A stretch of 64,000 bases of DNA from Pectobacterium sp. A5351. Lineage in GTDB: Bacteria > Pseudomonadota > Gammaproteobacteria > Enterobacterales > Enterobacteriaceae. Below the pieces are notes generated by a model that saw nothing but the letters and a program-made list of their open reading frames with translations, was not told the origin of the DNA and made no database searches. Each line of letters begins with the position of its first letter. The first letter of the stretch is position 1. This document shows, piece after piece, positions 20,387 through 30,695 of this stretch. Location of the stretch: NCBI RefSeq assembly GCF_028335745.1, contig NZ_CP116477.1, positions 3,906,001 to 3,970,000 on the forward strand, written 5' to 3'. Position numbers and translations under genes: made by a program.

Positions 20387-20512
20387 TGGATTTCCCTTTT
20401 CTGTACGACACGTTTCTGGAGATGATTCCCGGCATTCCGCTGACGCTGCAACTGGCGGTCAGCTCCGTTTTTCTGGGCTTCTTTCTGGCATTAGGTTTGG
20501 CATTGATGCAAC
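20386..20512 (+). pseudogene. HisM/OccM-type ABC permease, 5' fragment
   Basis: ATG at 20386 overlaps the preceding stop (TGATG), the usual coupling of paired permeases. It reads MDFPFLYDTFLEMIPGIPLT, then LQLAVSSVFLGFFLALGLAL, the first membrane segment. The similarity ends abruptly near 20505-20515, where the sequence switches to an M20 amidohydrolase in a different frame. About 80% of the permease is missing. Confidence 0.8.
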
Positions 20513-21151
20513 AGTCATCCTTTGCCGGAACTGCACCAGCTCGTCAAACGTGTGAAGAAAATTGCCGAGGGCGCGGCGCTGATGACAGAAACCGAAGTCA
20601 GTAGCGAAGTGATTAGCGGCGATGCCAATCTGCTGGCAAATCCGCCGCTGGAAGCGCGTATGCACGAACATCTGCTGGCGCTCGGCCCAATACCGTTCGA
20701 TGACGAAGACCGTAAGATGGCGGCGATGTTCCAGACCGCGCTGAGCGCAGAAGACATCGCCGAATCCTACGCGCGTTTCGGCGTTAAACCGCAGCCGGGT
20801 TTAACGCTGCACGACGGAATTTATCCGCTGTATAGCCCGAATGACGCCTTCATCGGCTCTACGGACGTGGGAACGGTCAGTTGGGTTGTGCCGACCGTGC
20901 AGATTCGCAGCGCCACCTATGCCATCGGCACACCGGCGCATTCGTGGCAGTTGGTCGCACAGGGGAAAACCGGTGCGGCACACAAAGGCATGGAGTATGC
21001 AGCGAAAGCGATGGCCTCACTGGCTATCGATCTGCTCGTGACGCCTGAACTGATTGCACAGGCAAAAGCCGACCATCAGGAAAGATTGCAACAGACGCCG
21101 TTCGAAAACCCGATTCAAGACGATGTGTTCCCGCCTATCCCACAGGGATAA
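20507..21151 (+). pseudogene. M20 family amidohydrolase, 3' fragment (AbgB-like)
   Basis: An open frame of about 210 residues without a proper start (TTG at 20522 is the first initiator-like codon). It corresponds to the C-terminal 45% of M20D amidohydrolases of the p-aminobenzoyl-glutamate hydrolase subunit B type. GSTDVGTVSWVVPTVQIRSA and PAHSWQLVAQGKTGAAHKGM carry the conserved family tail, including the late metal/substrate histidine. The N-terminal metal-binding half is absent. The deletion joins it to the permease fragment upstream. A shortened expressed peptide cannot be excluded, but catalysis is very unlikely. Confidence 0.8.
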
Positions 21152-21186
21152 GACGCGAATTCGAAGAGATGGAAAAGTGACAAGAT

Positions 21187-21213
21187 ACCGTCAGGAGATA
21201 CCCTCCTGACGGT
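21187..21213 (-). terminator. Terminator hairpin after trpS
   Basis: A perfect 11-bp stem (21187-21197 with 21203-21213) has a 5-nt loop and lies 10 bp after the trpS stop on the minus strand. A loosely T-rich stretch follows. It closes the aroK-trpS group. Confidence 0.75.
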
Positions 21214-21222
21214 GATTAAGAC

Positions 21223-22227
21223 TTACGGGCGAGCAACAAAACCCACGGCGTCATAGACTTTCTTCAGCGTTTCCTGTGCACGAGCGCTGGCTTTTTCCGC
21301 GCCTTCACGCATGACCTGTTGCAGGAATGCCTCATCGTTACGGAAGCGGTGATAACGCTCTTGCAGTTCAGACAGCATGCCGGATACCGCATCCGCCACC
21401 GCGCCTTTCAGGTGACCATACATCTGGCCGTTAAATTCCTGCTCCAGCTCAGGGATGGTTTTTCCCGTCACGCCAGACAGAATATCCAACAGGTTCGATA
21501 CCCCAGCTTTATTCTTCACATCATAGCGAATGACTGGCGGCTCATCGGAATCCGTCATCGCGCGTTTGATCTTCTTCACCACCGCTTTCGGATCTTCCAG
21601 CAGCCCGATAACGTTATTGCGGTTATCGTCAGACTTGGACATCTTCTTGGTCGGTTCCAGCAGCGACATCACGCGCGCGCCCGATTTCGGAATGAACGGC
21701 TCTGGCACGTTGAAAATATCACCATACAGGCTGTTAAAGCGCTGGCCAACGTCACGGCTCAGTTCCAGATGCTGCTTCTGATCTTCACCCACTGGCACCT
21801 GATTCGTTTGATACAGCAGGATATCCGCCGCCATCAGCACCGGATAATCAAACAGACCCGCGTTGATGTTCTCTTCATAACGCGCGGATTTATCCTTGAA
21901 CTGCGTCATACGACTCAGTTCACCGAAATACGCGTAGCAGTTCAGTATCCAGCTCAGTTGGCTGTGCTCAGGCACGTGGGACTGAACAAAAATGGTGCTC
22001 TTTTTCGGATCGATACCACAAGCCAGGTACAGCGCCAGCGTATCCAGCGTCGCTTTTCTCAGCGCCTGCGGATCCTGACGTACCGTGATGGCGTGCAAAT
22101 CCACGATGCAATAGATGCAGTCGTAATCGTCCTGCATGTTGACCCACTGACGTAACGCCCCCATGTAGTTACCAATGGTCAATTCACCAGACGGTTGCGC
22201 ACCGCTAAATACAATGGGCTTGCTCAT
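21223..22227 (-). CDS. trpS: Tryptophan--tRNA ligase
   Basis: A 334-residue class Ic aminoacyl-tRNA synthetase, the same length as in E. coli. The HIGH-type signature is in [16 protein letters not shown] (about 8-23) and the KMSKS loop is in [12 protein letters not shown] (about 192-203). It is the last gene of the aroKB-damX-dam-rpe-gph-trpS group; its ATG overlaps the gph stop by four bases. Confidence 0.98.
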   Translation of the reverse strand: MSKPIVFSGAQPSGELTIGNYMGALRQWVNMQDDYDCIYCIVDLHAITVRQDPQALRKATLDTLALYLACGIDPKKSTIFVQSHVPEHSQLSWILNCYAYFGELSRMTQFKDKSARYEENINAGLFDYPVLMAADILLYQTNQVPVGEDQKQHLELSRDVGQRFNSLYGDIFNVPEPFIPKSGARVMSLLEPTKKMSKSDDNRNNVIGLLEDPKAVVKKIKRAMTDSDEPPVIRYDVKNKAGVSNLLDILSGVTGKTIPELEQEFNGQMYGHLKGAVADAVSGMLSELQERYHRFRNDEAFLQQVMREGAEKASARAQETLKKVYDAVGFVARP

Positions 22228-22928
22228 ACTAAGGGTTCCTGATTGTGTGAAGAAGAATGCCCGATCAGGGGCAAAATATCGGCAAAACGATCCAGAACGA
22301 CATCCGGCTGGCTCAGTTCGATCGCTTCACCATAGTTATAACCATACGTCATGCCGACGCTACGGCAGCCCGCCGCCTGTGCCGCCTGAATGTCGTTGCG
22401 AGAATCGCCGACGAACAGGAGTTCGCTGGCACGCAGCCCCAACTTACCCAGAACCAGATAGAGCGGCGCAGGGTGAGGCTTTTTCACAATGACGTCATCA
22501 CCACCGATGATCAGCGAAAAATAATCACCAATCCCCAAGCCTGCCAATAACGGGGCAACGAACGGCGTGGGCTTATTGGTCACCACCGCCATCGGAACGC
22601 CCTGCTGCGCCAACTGCGCCAGCGTCTCTTTTACCTGCGGAAACAGCGTACTACCGCTATCCACCGTCTGCGCATAATAGCCATCGAACCGCTCACGGGT
22701 TTCCTGCAAGCGCGCCGCCGTTGGCTCAACACCAGCCCAGCGCAGCGCACGTTCCACCATCACGTCCGCACCGTTACCAATCCAGGTTGCGACACGGGCT
22801 TCACCCGCCGCAGGTAACGATTGCGCCACTAACGCCTGATCAATAGCGGCCGCCAGACCCGGTGCGCTGTGAATCAGTGTGCCGTCCAAATCAAAAGCCA
22901 AGCTGCGAACTGCGGTTAATTCAGTCAT
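22224..22928 (-). CDS. gph: Phosphoglycolate phosphatase
   Basis: A 234-residue HAD phosphatase that removes 2-phosphoglycolate, for example from DNA 3'-phosphoglycolate repair. Motif I is [10 protein letters not shown] (about 12-21), motif II is VVTNKP, motif III lies around [11 protein letters not shown], and motif IV is [12 protein letters not shown]. Start 22928 ([16 protein letters not shown]) matches the family start and overlaps rpe by 8 bp. The frame extends upstream inside rpe and is not used. Confidence 0.95.
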   Translation of the reverse strand: MTELTAVRSLAFDLDGTLIHSAPGLAAAIDQALVAQSLPAAGEARVATWIGNGADVMVERALRWAGVEPTAARLQETRERFDGYYAQTVDSGSTLFPQVKETLAQLAQQGVPMAVVTNKPTPFVAPLLAGLGIGDYFSLIIGGDDVIVKKPHPAPLYLVLGKLGLRASELLFVGDSRNDIQAAQAAGCRSVGMTYGYNYGEAIELSQPDVVLDRFADILPLIGHSSSHNQEPLV

Positions 22929-23598
22929 GTGTCGTCCTTGAAATTTCATTACGCATTTGATCAATGACGGTTCGATAATCTGGGTGACCAAAAATAGCCG
23001 ATCCCGCCACAAACATATCCGCGCCTGCTTCAGCAATCGCGCCGATATTCTCTACTTTTACACCACCATCGACTTCCAGTCGAATGTCGTAACCGCTGTC
23101 GTCGATCAAGCGGCGAACCTGACGCAGCTTATCCAACGTGCTGGGAATAAAGGACTGGCCGCCAAATCCGGGGTTAACCGACATCAGCAGAATGATATCC
23201 AGCTTATCCATGACGTAATCGAGATAACTTAACGGCGTCGCAGGGTTAAACACCAGCCCGGCTTTGCAACCGTGATCTTTGATCAGTTGCAGAGAACGAT
23301 CGAGGTGATCGGTGGCTTCAGGATGAAAGGTAATGAAACTGGCTCCCGCGTTGGCGAAATCGGGGATGATACGATCAACGGGTTTCACCATCAGGTGAAC
23401 GTCAATCGGCGCGGTAATGCCGTAATCGCGCAGGGATTTCAGTACCAGCGGGCCAATCGTCAAATTTGGCACATAGTGGTTATCCATGACATCAAAATGG
23501 ACCACATCCGCACCGGCAGCCAATACGTTAGCGGTATCGTCACCAAGACGGGCAAAATCAGCCGACAAAATGGACGGCGCGATTAAAAACGGTTTCAT
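22921..23598 (-). CDS. rpe: Ribulose-phosphate 3-epimerase
   Basis: A 225-residue TIM-barrel epimerase interconverting ribulose-5-P and xylulose-5-P. It has [16 protein letters not shown] at the start, the metal/catalytic stretch [34 protein letters not shown], and the C-terminal VDGGV and VAGSAIFG phosphate-binding loops. It overlaps gph by 8 bp and lies 122 bp downstream of dam. Confidence 0.97.
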   Translation of the reverse strand: MKPFLIAPSILSADFARLGDDTANVLAAGADVVHFDVMDNHYVPNLTIGPLVLKSLRDYGITAPIDVHLMVKPVDRIIPDFANAGASFITFHPEATDHLDRSLQLIKDHGCKAGLVFNPATPLSYLDYVMDKLDIILLMSVNPGFGGQSFIPSTLDKLRQVRRLIDDSGYDIRLEVDGGVKVENIGAIAEAGADMFVAGSAIFGHPDYRTVIDQMRNEISRTTHD

Positions 23599-23720
23599 TC
23601 ATTTCTCCAAACGGTAAAGTCTGAATGCCTGCGGGTAACCTGTTCCCGGTTAATAACGTCTTTCACGCCATTAACCGATTCACTGCGCTCTGTTTACCCC
23701 ACCCTGTATACAAAACGGTA

Positions 23721-24533
23721 TCACCGATAGAGGGCTAATAACTCGCTTACTTTACTACGCCCTAAAATATTACGGCTAATTGTTCGACGCGCTTTAACCA
23801 CATACAGCACAGCTTCCTGATACCACTCACGGGTCAGCAACGTGTCATGATTGGAAATCAGTACCGGAATCTGGCTTTCTACCGACAAACGGCGCGCCAA
23901 TTGCGCCAAACTCTGCTGATCGGCACGGCTGAAATTATTGGTGTGATAGGCCGTAAAATTTGCGGTCGCAGACAGCGGCGCATAAGGCGGATCGCAATAA
24001 ATAACCGATCCTTTCTCTGCTTTTTCCAGCGTGTCCTGATAGTGCTCACAGACAAAGGTGGCATTTTGCGCCTTAAAGGCGAACCAGCGGATCTCTTCTT
24101 CAGGAAAATAGGGCTTTTTATAGCGCCCGAAAGGAACATTGAATTCCCCACGCATGTTGTAGCGGCACAGGCCGTTATAGCAGTGGCGATTCAAATAGAG
24201 AAACAGCAGCGCGCGCCGATAGGCGTCGCTGCAAAGGTTAAATTCATCACGCAGCAGATAAAACGCCTCAGACGTGTTCACCTCTTCCGTAAACAGTTTA
24301 CGGGCGTCGAGAACAAACTCATCGGCATTCGATTTGACGATATTGTACAGGTTAATCAGGTCGCTATTAATATCGGCCAGTATGTAGCGATCGTATTCCG
24401 TATTCAGAAATACGGAACCCGCGCCGACAAAGGGCTCAATAAGACAGTCTCCTGCGGGTAAATAGCGACGAATCTCTTCTACCAGCGGATATTTACCACC
24501 AGCCCATTTTAAAAAAGCGCGGTTCTTCTTCAT
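23721..24533 (-). CDS. dam: DNA adenine methylase (GATC)
   Basis: A 270-residue class alpha N6-adenine methyltransferase. The AdoMet motif is in FLKWAGGKYPLVEEIRRYLP (about 8-27), FVGAGSVF follows, and the catalytic motif is DPPY in VIYCDPPYAPLSATANF (about 181). GATC methylation directs mismatch repair, SeqA binding and replication timing. It is cotranscribed after damX, as in E. coli. Confidence 0.98.
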   Translation of the reverse strand: MKKNRAFLKWAGGKYPLVEEIRRYLPAGDCLIEPFVGAGSVFLNTEYDRYILADINSDLINLYNIVKSNADEFVLDARKLFTEEVNTSEAFYLLRDEFNLCSDAYRRALLFLYLNRHCYNGLCRYNMRGEFNVPFGRYKKPYFPEEEIRWFAFKAQNATFVCEHYQDTLEKAEKGSVIYCDPPYAPLSATANFTAYHTNNFSRADQQSLAQLARRLSVESQIPVLISNHDTLLTREWYQEAVLYVVKARRTISRNILGRSKVSELLALYR

Positions 24534-24612
24534 GCCGTCGTTAGTTACTCATACGTTTCAGAGCCGCGGATTGTACTCTGTGTCAGACAGCACATCAGGG
24601 CTAAAATTGGTG

Positions 24613-25629
24613 TTACTTATTCAAGTCCTGCTTCACCTGACGGATCGGCTTAACCCATGGTTTTTTCGCTTGAACTTCTGCGGGCAAGGTGGCAATCGCC
24701 TGTTTTGCTTCCGCAGAAGACGCATAGACTCCGGTCACTAACACATACCAGGATTTTCCGTCTCGTTTCGTTTCGTACACCCACGAATGGGTGAGGTTGT
24801 TCTGTTTCGCGTAGGCTTTCAGCGTGTCCGCGCGTGACGCGCTGCTCAGTTGTAACGTAAAGTGGCTGGCAGGTGCATTCTGTACGGAGACGGTCTGCCC
24901 GGCTGCCGCCGGCGCCGCTTTGGCATTAGCCGCTGGCTTGCTTACGACTGGCGCTTTTGGTGCGCTGTTCGCCGCAGGTTTGGTGCCATTCGCATGTGCA
25001 GGCACCGTATTGTGCGTATTTTTAGCGGATGAGGTTGCTGGCGTTTTCCCCGTCGGCACGACGGTCGCAGGTGCCGTCGGCAGCGTAGAGTTTCCTGTCG
25101 TACCCTGAGAGAATTCGCTCACGCGCCCTTGCTGTTGTGACAACGCATCGGTGATATTGCCCGGCAGCTCGATACGCTGCTGGCCTGCCACTGGCTGCTG
25201 AACTTGCGCATCCGTCGGCGTACCGGAAATTGGCGGAGCGCTTAATGTCTGAGGCGACGTCGGCATCTGAGAAGACGCCTGCCCTGACAGTTGGCCATGG
25301 CTGGCATCGCCGGAAACTGCCGCAGGGCTTTCACCCTGTGAGGAAGGCTGCGTGCTCTGCGTCATGGAGGACGAGGAAGAGAGATCGATATTTCTCTCGC
25401 CGCTCGCTTGATTCTGCGTCTGTGACGTTTGTGGCTGAGAAGGTGCCTGCAAAGCAGAACCGATACCCACGATCAGCAACACCAGCACAACAATCCCGAT
25501 ACCAATCATCAGGTGCTGTCTGGAAAGCGCGATTTTAGGTACCGCGAAGTTGCTGCTTTTTTGCTGACGAGTAGGTCGACGGTCACTGGTATCAGGCTTC
25601 AGCTCATCTTCCGGCTTGAACTCATCCAT
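24613..25629 (-). CDS. damX: Cell-division SPOR-domain protein DamX
   Basis: A 338-residue inner-membrane protein. The cytoplasmic N-terminus is charged, and one membrane helix (LMIGIGIVVLVLLIVGIGSA) lies at about 40-60. A long Ser/Gln/Pro/Ala-rich low-complexity periplasmic linker follows. The C-terminal SPOR domain (about 255-330, HFTLQLSSASRADTLKAYA... SWYVLVTGVYASS) binds denuded septal peptidoglycan. It is about 90 residues shorter than E. coli DamX, the difference lying in the linker. Confidence 0.93.
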   Translation of the reverse strand: MDEFKPEDELKPDTSDRRPTRQQKSSNFAVPKIALSRQHLMIGIGIVVLVLLIVGIGSALQAPSQPQTSQTQNQASGERNIDLSSSSSMTQSTQPSSQGESPAAVSGDASHGQLSGQASSQMPTSPQTLSAPPISGTPTDAQVQQPVAGQQRIELPGNITDALSQQQGRVSEFSQGTTGNSTLPTAPATVVPTGKTPATSSAKNTHNTVPAHANGTKPAANSAPKAPVVSKPAANAKAAPAAAGQTVSVQNAPASHFTLQLSSASRADTLKAYAKQNNLTHSWVYETKRDGKSWYVLVTGVYASSAEAKQAIATLPAEVQAKKPWVKPIRQVKQDLNK

Positions 25630-25796
25630 TTAACATCTCCCCACTAAAAAGCTCGAATCCGCCGCGCAGTCGCCAGGGCGAATCATTGAATCGTAACGCA
25701 TTGTATTTTATTAACCATAACCCATCAGGGCGTGTCTGTCGTTAATACTTATCTTTCATAACCGATCGTCTTTCACAACCCGATAGCGCTATCGCA

Positions 25797-26882
25797 TCAG
25801 GCCAGGCAATCAGCTATTGAGGCCAGCACCATGTCATGCGCTACGCCGCCACGGACTTCCGATTGGCCAATTGCCGTTGGCAGTACCAGACGTAACTCAC
25901 CCGCCAGCACTTTCTTGTCGCGCATCATATGAGGAAGATAGGCTTCAGGCGCCATTTGTGCAGGGCCGTTCACCGGCAGGCCCGCGCGAACCAGCAGAGA
26001 TTTGACTCGCTCGACATCCTCAACGGAGAACTGCCCAAGGCGACGTGCCGTATGTGCAGCCATCACCATACCTGCCGCAACCGCTTCACCATGAAGCCAG
26101 TTGCCGTAGCCCATTTCCGCTTCGATAGCATGACCGTAAGTATGGCCCAAATTGAGCAGCGCACGCATACCACTTTCACGTTCATCTGCCGCGACCACTG
26201 CCGCTTTGATTTCACAGCAGCGTCGAATGCAATAAGCCAGCGCGTCATGCTGTAACCCACGCACTGCTTCAATGTTTTCTTCAAGCCAAAGAAAGAAATC
26301 GCGATCCAGAATGATGCCGTACTTGATGACTTCCGCCAGCCCGGATGACAATTCCCGTGCCGGTAAAGACTTCAGGCAATCCAGATCGATCACAACCGAT
26401 ACGGGCTGGTAGAACGCCCCGATCATGTTTTTACCCAACGGGTGATTGACGGCGGTTTTACCACCGACGGAGGAATCTACCTGCGATAACAGCGTGGTTG
26501 GCACCTGAATAAACCGGACGCCACGCTGATAACTGGCTGCGGCAAAACCGGCTAAATCGCCGATAACACCGCCACCCAAGGCAACAATCGTCGTATCACG
26601 ACCATGCGGCTTCGCCAACAGCGCGCTAAAGACCTGATCCAATACGGCCAGCGATTTGTACTGCTCACCATCAGGCAAAATCACCTGATCGACATGTACA
26701 CCGTTGTTTTCCAGCACACCACGAACACGGTCAAGATACAGAGGAGCCAACGTCTGGTTAGTCACCAGCATGGCCTGCTCCCCCGCTTTCAACGGCATAA
26801 AAGAAGCCGAATCATCAAATAATCCGGCGGCTATCGTAATGGGATAACTGCGTTCCCCGAGTGTTACGGTAATTCTTTCCAT
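25797..26882 (-). CDS. aroB: 3-dehydroquinate synthase
   Basis: A 361-residue NAD- and zinc-dependent enzyme, second step of the shikimate pathway. The NAD-binding/phosphate region is [20 protein letters not shown] (about 95-114), with [21 protein letters not shown] after it. Zn ligands are the Glu in GLAEVIKYG and the histidines in [12 protein letters not shown] and [12 protein letters not shown]. Cotranscribed with aroK upstream (52-bp gap). Confidence 0.98.
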   Translation of the reverse strand: MERITVTLGERSYPITIAAGLFDDSASFMPLKAGEQAMLVTNQTLAPLYLDRVRGVLENNGVHVDQVILPDGEQYKSLAVLDQVFSALLAKPHGRDTTIVALGGGVIGDLAGFAAASYQRGVRFIQVPTTLLSQVDSSVGGKTAVNHPLGKNMIGAFYQPVSVVIDLDCLKSLPARELSSGLAEVIKYGIILDRDFFLWLEENIEAVRGLQHDALAYCIRRCCEIKAAVVAADERESGMRALLNLGHTYGHAIEAEMGYGNWLHGEAVAAGMVMAAHTARRLGQFSVEDVERVKSLLVRAGLPVNGPAQMAPEAYLPHMMRDKKVLAGELRLVLPTAIGQSEVRGGVAHDMVLASIADCLA

Positions 26883-26934
26883 GCGCGTTAAACAACCCGT
26901 TCAGGATCCGCTCAATGCGGATAAAGGTATGCTT

Positions 26935-27456
26935 TTAGTTACTTTCCAGCATATTGATAATCTGGTTAGCAACGACCTTAGCACTTTGCTCGTCAGTCCG
27001 AATGGTCACGTCAGCGATTTCTTCATAAAGCGGGTTCCGCTCTTTCGCCAACGCTTCCAATACTTCACGTGGAGGGGCTTCAACCTGAAGTAACGGACGC
27101 TTCTTATCACGCTGCGTGCGAGCCAACTGCTTCTCGATCGTCGTTTCCAAATAAACGACAACGCCCCGCGCGGAAAGACGGTTACGCGTCTCACGTGATT
27201 TGACTGAGCCACCGCCTGTCGCCAGCACGATGCCTTGCTTTTCCGTCAATTCATTAATGACCTTCTCTTCACGATCGCGGAAGCCTTCTTCGCCTTCCAC
27301 ATCGAATACCCAGCCCACATCAGCCCCAGTGCGTCGCTCAATTTCTTGATCAGAGTCGAAAAACTCCATATTGAGTTGCTGAGCTAACTGACGGCCAATA
27401 GTGCTTTTGCCGGCACCCATAGGCCCAACCAGAAAGATATTGCGTTTCTCTGCCAT
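26935..27456 (-). CDS. aroK: Shikimate kinase I
   Basis: A 173-residue NMP-kinase-fold enzyme. The P-loop is [15 protein letters not shown] (about 11-25), the shikimate-binding Asp/Arg region is [31 protein letters not shown] follows, and a lid arginine lies in RDKKRPLL. It is the first gene of the aroK-aroB-damX-dam-rpe-gph-trpS group. Length equals E. coli AroK. Confidence 0.97.
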   Translation of the reverse strand: MAEKRNIFLVGPMGAGKSTIGRQLAQQLNMEFFDSDQEIERRTGADVGWVFDVEGEEGFRDREEKVINELTEKQGIVLATGGGSVKSRETRNRLSARGVVVYLETTIEKQLARTQRDKKRPLLQVEAPPREVLEALAKERNPLYEEIADVTIRTDEQSAKVVANQIINMLESN

Positions 27457-27805
27457 GTTTTTTGGTATTACTAAGACAATTCGTTAATGATAACCCGCCC
27501 CGCCAATCAAACCAGCGGCGGGACCTAAACTGAAACCTCATGAGCGATAGTGCGAGAATCAGACAAAAAATTATCTCAAGACTCAGGGTAGTTTGGCAAC
27601 CGAATAAAATGTCACACCGACCACAGGGGGTCAATGCAGTATGTTTTATCGACATTTTCGGTGGAACAACACTTCAGTGCTCAATTCGCTAACCCTTGTA
27701 AGCTAAATCCGCCGCAGCGTCAAACGCATAAGCGCGAACGCGACAAAATATTGTGTCCTGCCAGAAAAAAATAACCGTATGGCATCAGTGTATGACTGGG
27801 TTTAC
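27457..27805. other. Intergenic region between hofQ and aroK
   Basis: A 349-bp gap with no credible gene on either strand. It contains an imperfect G/C-rich inverted repeat around 27494-27524 close to the aroK start and must hold the aroK promoter. No clear terminator for hofQ was found. Confidence 0.5.
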
Positions 27806-29077
27806 TCACGATGAGGCAGGTATCAGCGTCGGGGTAATGAAAATGACTAATTCTCGACGCGTGTGCTGCTGAGTATGGTTTCTGAACAGGTGACCAAATA
27901 CGGGAACCTCACCCAAGAGTGGCACTTGTTTGTCGCTGTTCTTTTTTTGCTGCTGGAAAATGCCGCCCAATACGATAGTTTCGCCATCGGCGACCGTCAC
28001 CTGAGTTTGGATTTCCTGTTTATCAATCGCCAACGCTTCGCCATTATCGCCCTGCTTAATCGTCTGTCCTGGCATGTTTTGACTGATTTTCAGGTTCAGT
28101 GTAATCCGCCCGGCACGCAAAATAGCCGGCGTGACCTCCATTCCGAGCACCGCTTCCTTAAACTCGATGGACGTTGATCCGCTGGCACCACTGGAAACCT
28201 GATATGGGATTTCCGTACCTTGTTTAATACTGGCAGTCTGCTGGTGCGCGGTAAACAGGCGAGGGCTGGCAATAATTTCAACCTGACTTTCCTGCTCCAG
28301 CGCCATGAGTTCCAGATCCAGCAGGCGGCCATTCAATCGCGCTAAATGGAATCCCGCATTGATTGCTGGCGTATCTACTGGCAAACCAACATTAAAATTA
28401 TTCAGCCTGAGCGCTTTATTCGCCGCACCGCCTTCCCCCAACCCCCAATTAACGCCCAGTTCCTGAAGGTGTTCACTACTGATGGTGACAATATGCGCCG
28501 CCAACTGTACCTGCGCTAAGGGGAGATCGAGCGCCTTCACCCACGGTTCGAGCTGTGCCAGAGCCTCTTCTGTATCGCGAATCAATAGCGTATTCGTCCG
28601 TTTATCCACCGTTACGCTGCCGCGAGTAGAGAGCAGCGCTCCGCGCTGAGCCTGAACGCTAGCCGCCACTTCCGTCGCTTCGGCATACTGCAACGCGACA
28701 GAGAGATTGTGCAGCGGCAATTTCTGCGCCTGCTCCGCCATACGTTCGTCCTGCTCCTTCAATAAAGACTCAAGGTGCCCGGCAGGGAAAACCAATAGCA
28801 CATTACCGCTACGTTCTACGCTGAGCTTCCCCATGCGCAGCACAATATCCAGCGCCTGCTGCCACGGTACGTCTGCCAGCCTCAAACTCAGATTACCCGC
28901 CACGCCCGGCGCCATCACGACGTTAAGCTGCTGGTGATCGGCTAACGCCTGTAGCACCCGTGCTATCGGTGCATCCTCAAACGCCATCGATACCGAACTT
29001 TCCGCGCGAACATAAGACGACGCGGTAAGAAAAAGCAGCCCGATCCACACCACCTGACATAACATCCTCATGTTCAT
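27806..29077 (-). CDS. hofQ: Secretin HofQ (PilQ-like, DNA uptake)
   Basis: A 423-residue outer-membrane secretin. It has a signal peptide (to about SYVRAES), an N-terminal secretin/TonB short domain (MAFEDAPIARVLQALADHQQ), an N1 domain with TRGSVTVDKRTNTLLIRDTE, and the C-terminal secretin core. The core contains QVEIIASPRLFTAHQQTASI, VADGETIVLGGIFQQQ and the closing PLLGEVPVFGHLFRNHTQ and LVIFITPTLI. HofQ is thought to form the pore for DNA used as nutrient or taken up. Start 29077 has AAGGAAA ahead. It is the last gene of hofMNOPQ. Confidence 0.93.
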   Translation of the reverse strand: MNMRMLCQVVWIGLLFLTASSYVRAESSVSMAFEDAPIARVLQALADHQQLNVVMAPGVAGNLSLRLADVPWQQALDIVLRMGKLSVERSGNVLLVFPAGHLESLLKEQDERMAEQAQKLPLHNLSVALQYAEATEVAASVQAQRGALLSTRGSVTVDKRTNTLLIRDTEEALAQLEPWVKALDLPLAQVQLAAHIVTISSEHLQELGVNWGLGEGGAANKALRLNNFNVGLPVDTPAINAGFHLARLNGRLLDLELMALEQESQVEIIASPRLFTAHQQTASIKQGTEIPYQVSSGASGSTSIEFKEAVLGMEVTPAILRAGRITLNLKISQNMPGQTIKQGDNGEALAIDKQEIQTQVTVADGETIVLGGIFQQQKKNSDKQVPLLGEVPVFGHLFRNHTQQHTRRELVIFITPTLIPASS

Positions 29078-29169
29078 CACTTTCCTTATTATTGAGATAC
29101 GCTGTTATCAGCGTTGTTTTCAAAGAGCGGCTGCCAAAAAACGAATACGCGGCACCAGTCAGATTTCGC

Positions 29170-29547
29170 CTATTCCTCTGGCTTATTGATAAACGGAGAA
29201 GCCAGCAGCAGGCTATCCGGCAGGCCATCACAGCCCATCTCACGCACGATAGGGACAAGTTTTGCACCGGATTTATCCAGTTGGCTAACCATCCAGTTCC
29301 CAGGAGGGATCGTTTCGCCGCTCGCCAGCCGGACCCAGCCAGCCTCTGGCTGCGCCAACCAGCCAATCCAGCGTTCGCCAGAGCCAATCACGCCTTTTAG
29401 CTGCCACGCGGGGAGCACTGCGGAGGGCAAACAACGCGCGGTGACCAACGGCTGAAAAGGGTCGATACGTTCTGCGAGCTTTTCTGCCAGCACGCTATGT
29501 GGCACGAATAGCAGCACCAATGTGATCCGAAAGAAGGCAAGACTCAT
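29170..29547 (-). CDS. hofP: HofP (PilP-like) protein
   Basis: A 125-residue protein with an N-terminal hydrophobic signal (FFRITLVLLFVPHSVLAEKL). A short domain (DPFQPLVTARCLPSA ... WQLKGVIGSGERWIGWL) has the homology style of PilP/GspC, which link the inner-membrane assembly to the secretin. It is weakly conserved. Assignment rests on position between hofO and hofQ as much as on sequence. It overlaps hofO by four bases. Confidence 0.82.
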   Translation of the reverse strand: MSLAFFRITLVLLFVPHSVLAEKLAERIDPFQPLVTARCLPSAVLPAWQLKGVIGSGERWIGWLAQPEAGWVRLASGETIPPGNWMVSQLDKSGAKLVPIVREMGCDGLPDSLLLASPFINKPEE

Positions 29548-30131
29548 GGCACGTCCTCCGGCCCGCTCAACGTTAATGCGACCTGAAGCGGCGGTGTTTC
29601 CGGCGGCGATGCGGTTAGAACCGCATCAGGCTTGATACTCAACTGTGCAATACGCAGCACATAAGGCAGCGCAGCCAGTTCACGCAGCACCTGCAACACG
29701 CCCGTATAATCTGCGCTAAACGCCAATTGCCAACGTTCCTGATGAGGTTCCCCTGCGTGACTCGGAGCTGGCTGCCAGGACAGTAGCGATGCGCCAGCCT
29801 GTGCCAGCGGCTCGACGATAAGCTGCGACAGCCTGTCCGGCTGGAAAGGTTGGTCTTGCGCGATTTTCTCCGCTAATTGCTCGCGTAGCTCTGACAGCTG
29901 CGGCATCACGTCTAGCTTTTGTTGGAGTTCCCGTAACGCGAAGCGCGCCTGAGCGGTTTGCGCTTCTATACCAAGCACCACCTGCCGGGCTTCGCCGATA
30001 AGTAACCAACCGGCCAGCAGTCCGGTAACGACGACAAATGCCAATTGAAGAGCTATCTGTTGCCAGAGCGGTTTATTCACCAGCTCTGGCCGGCGCAGTA
30101 CGACGTCAATCAGGAGCGTTTGATTAATCAT
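29544..30131 (-). CDS. hofO: HofO (PilO-like) inner-membrane protein
   Basis: A 195-residue bitopic protein: a short cytoplasmic start, a membrane helix (IALQLAFVVVTGLLAGWLLI, about 28-47), a periplasmic coiled coil (about 55-100), and a ferredoxin-like tail, as in PilO. Start 30131 (MINQTLLIDVV) overlaps hofN by 8 bp; the upstream part of the frame lies inside hofN. It is expected to pair with HofN in the pilus/DNA-uptake alignment complex. Confidence 0.82.
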   Translation of the reverse strand: MINQTLLIDVVLRRPELVNKPLWQQIALQLAFVVVTGLLAGWLLIGEARQVVLGIEAQTAQARFALRELQQKLDVMPQLSELREQLAEKIAQDQPFQPDRLSQLIVEPLAQAGASLLSWQPAPSHAGEPHQERWQLAFSADYTGVLQVLRELAALPYVLRIAQLSIKPDAVLTASPPETPPLQVALTLSGPEDVP

Positions 30132-30693
30132 GGCCTTCCCCCAATGAGGAAGTACCCACATCACGCCAGTTAGCCTGAAAGGAAAAGCGCAGCCCGGTGT
30201 TCACGCCACGCTCTTGGGAAGTATGCAGCAGTTGTACACGTTCGACGGAAGCATGGCGCAATAATGCATGCTGTAACGTAACGATATCGCGATAGCTTTC
30301 ACTCACGCCTGAAAGCAACAGATGCGATCCGCGGTCGGCGATTTCCGTCAGCCACAGACGCGCGGGCATCATGCCAGCAATCTGCTCTAGCAAATGGAGG
30401 TTACGACGATTGTCATTCAGGATTATCGCCTGAATCCGTTCTTGTTCCAGATAGCGACGCAGCGTTTCCCGCGCCTGATGCGTTTGTTGATATCGCACCG
30501 TCAGTTGCTGTTGCTGGGCCAGCACCGTATTGAGTGCATCCTGCGCCTGTTGCTGCCTGTGCTGCCAAAACAGATAACTCGCGGCGATAAGGCATAACGC
30601 CATCCCTGTCTGTAGCCACAACAGCCCCACCCAGCGACGTGCCTGCCAATGCATCCGGTTTTTGCGCCAGGGTAAAAGATTAATCAGCAGCAT
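30124..30693 (-). CDS. hofN: HofN (PilN-like) inner-membrane protein
   Basis: A 189-residue protein starting MLLINLLPWRKNRM, the conserved PilN N-terminal INLLPWR motif that binds PilM. A membrane helix follows (about 22-43, LLWLQTGMALCLIAASYLFW), then a coiled coil and a small C-terminal domain. It lies 2 bp after hofM, so the two are probably translationally coupled. Confidence 0.9.
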   Translation of the reverse strand: MLLINLLPWRKNRMHWQARRWVGLLWLQTGMALCLIAASYLFWQHRQQQAQDALNTVLAQQQQLTVRYQQTHQARETLRRYLEQERIQAIILNDNRRNLHLLEQIAGMMPARLWLTEIADRGSHLLLSGVSESYRDIVTLQHALLRHASVERVQLLHTSQERGVNTGLRFSFQANWRDVGTSSLGEGHD

Positions 30694-30695
30694 AG

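Noticed and set aside
21319..22155. A 278-codon plus-strand frame opposite trpS
   Set aside because: Antisense shadow rich in His, Arg and Gln; trpS on the other strand is unambiguous.
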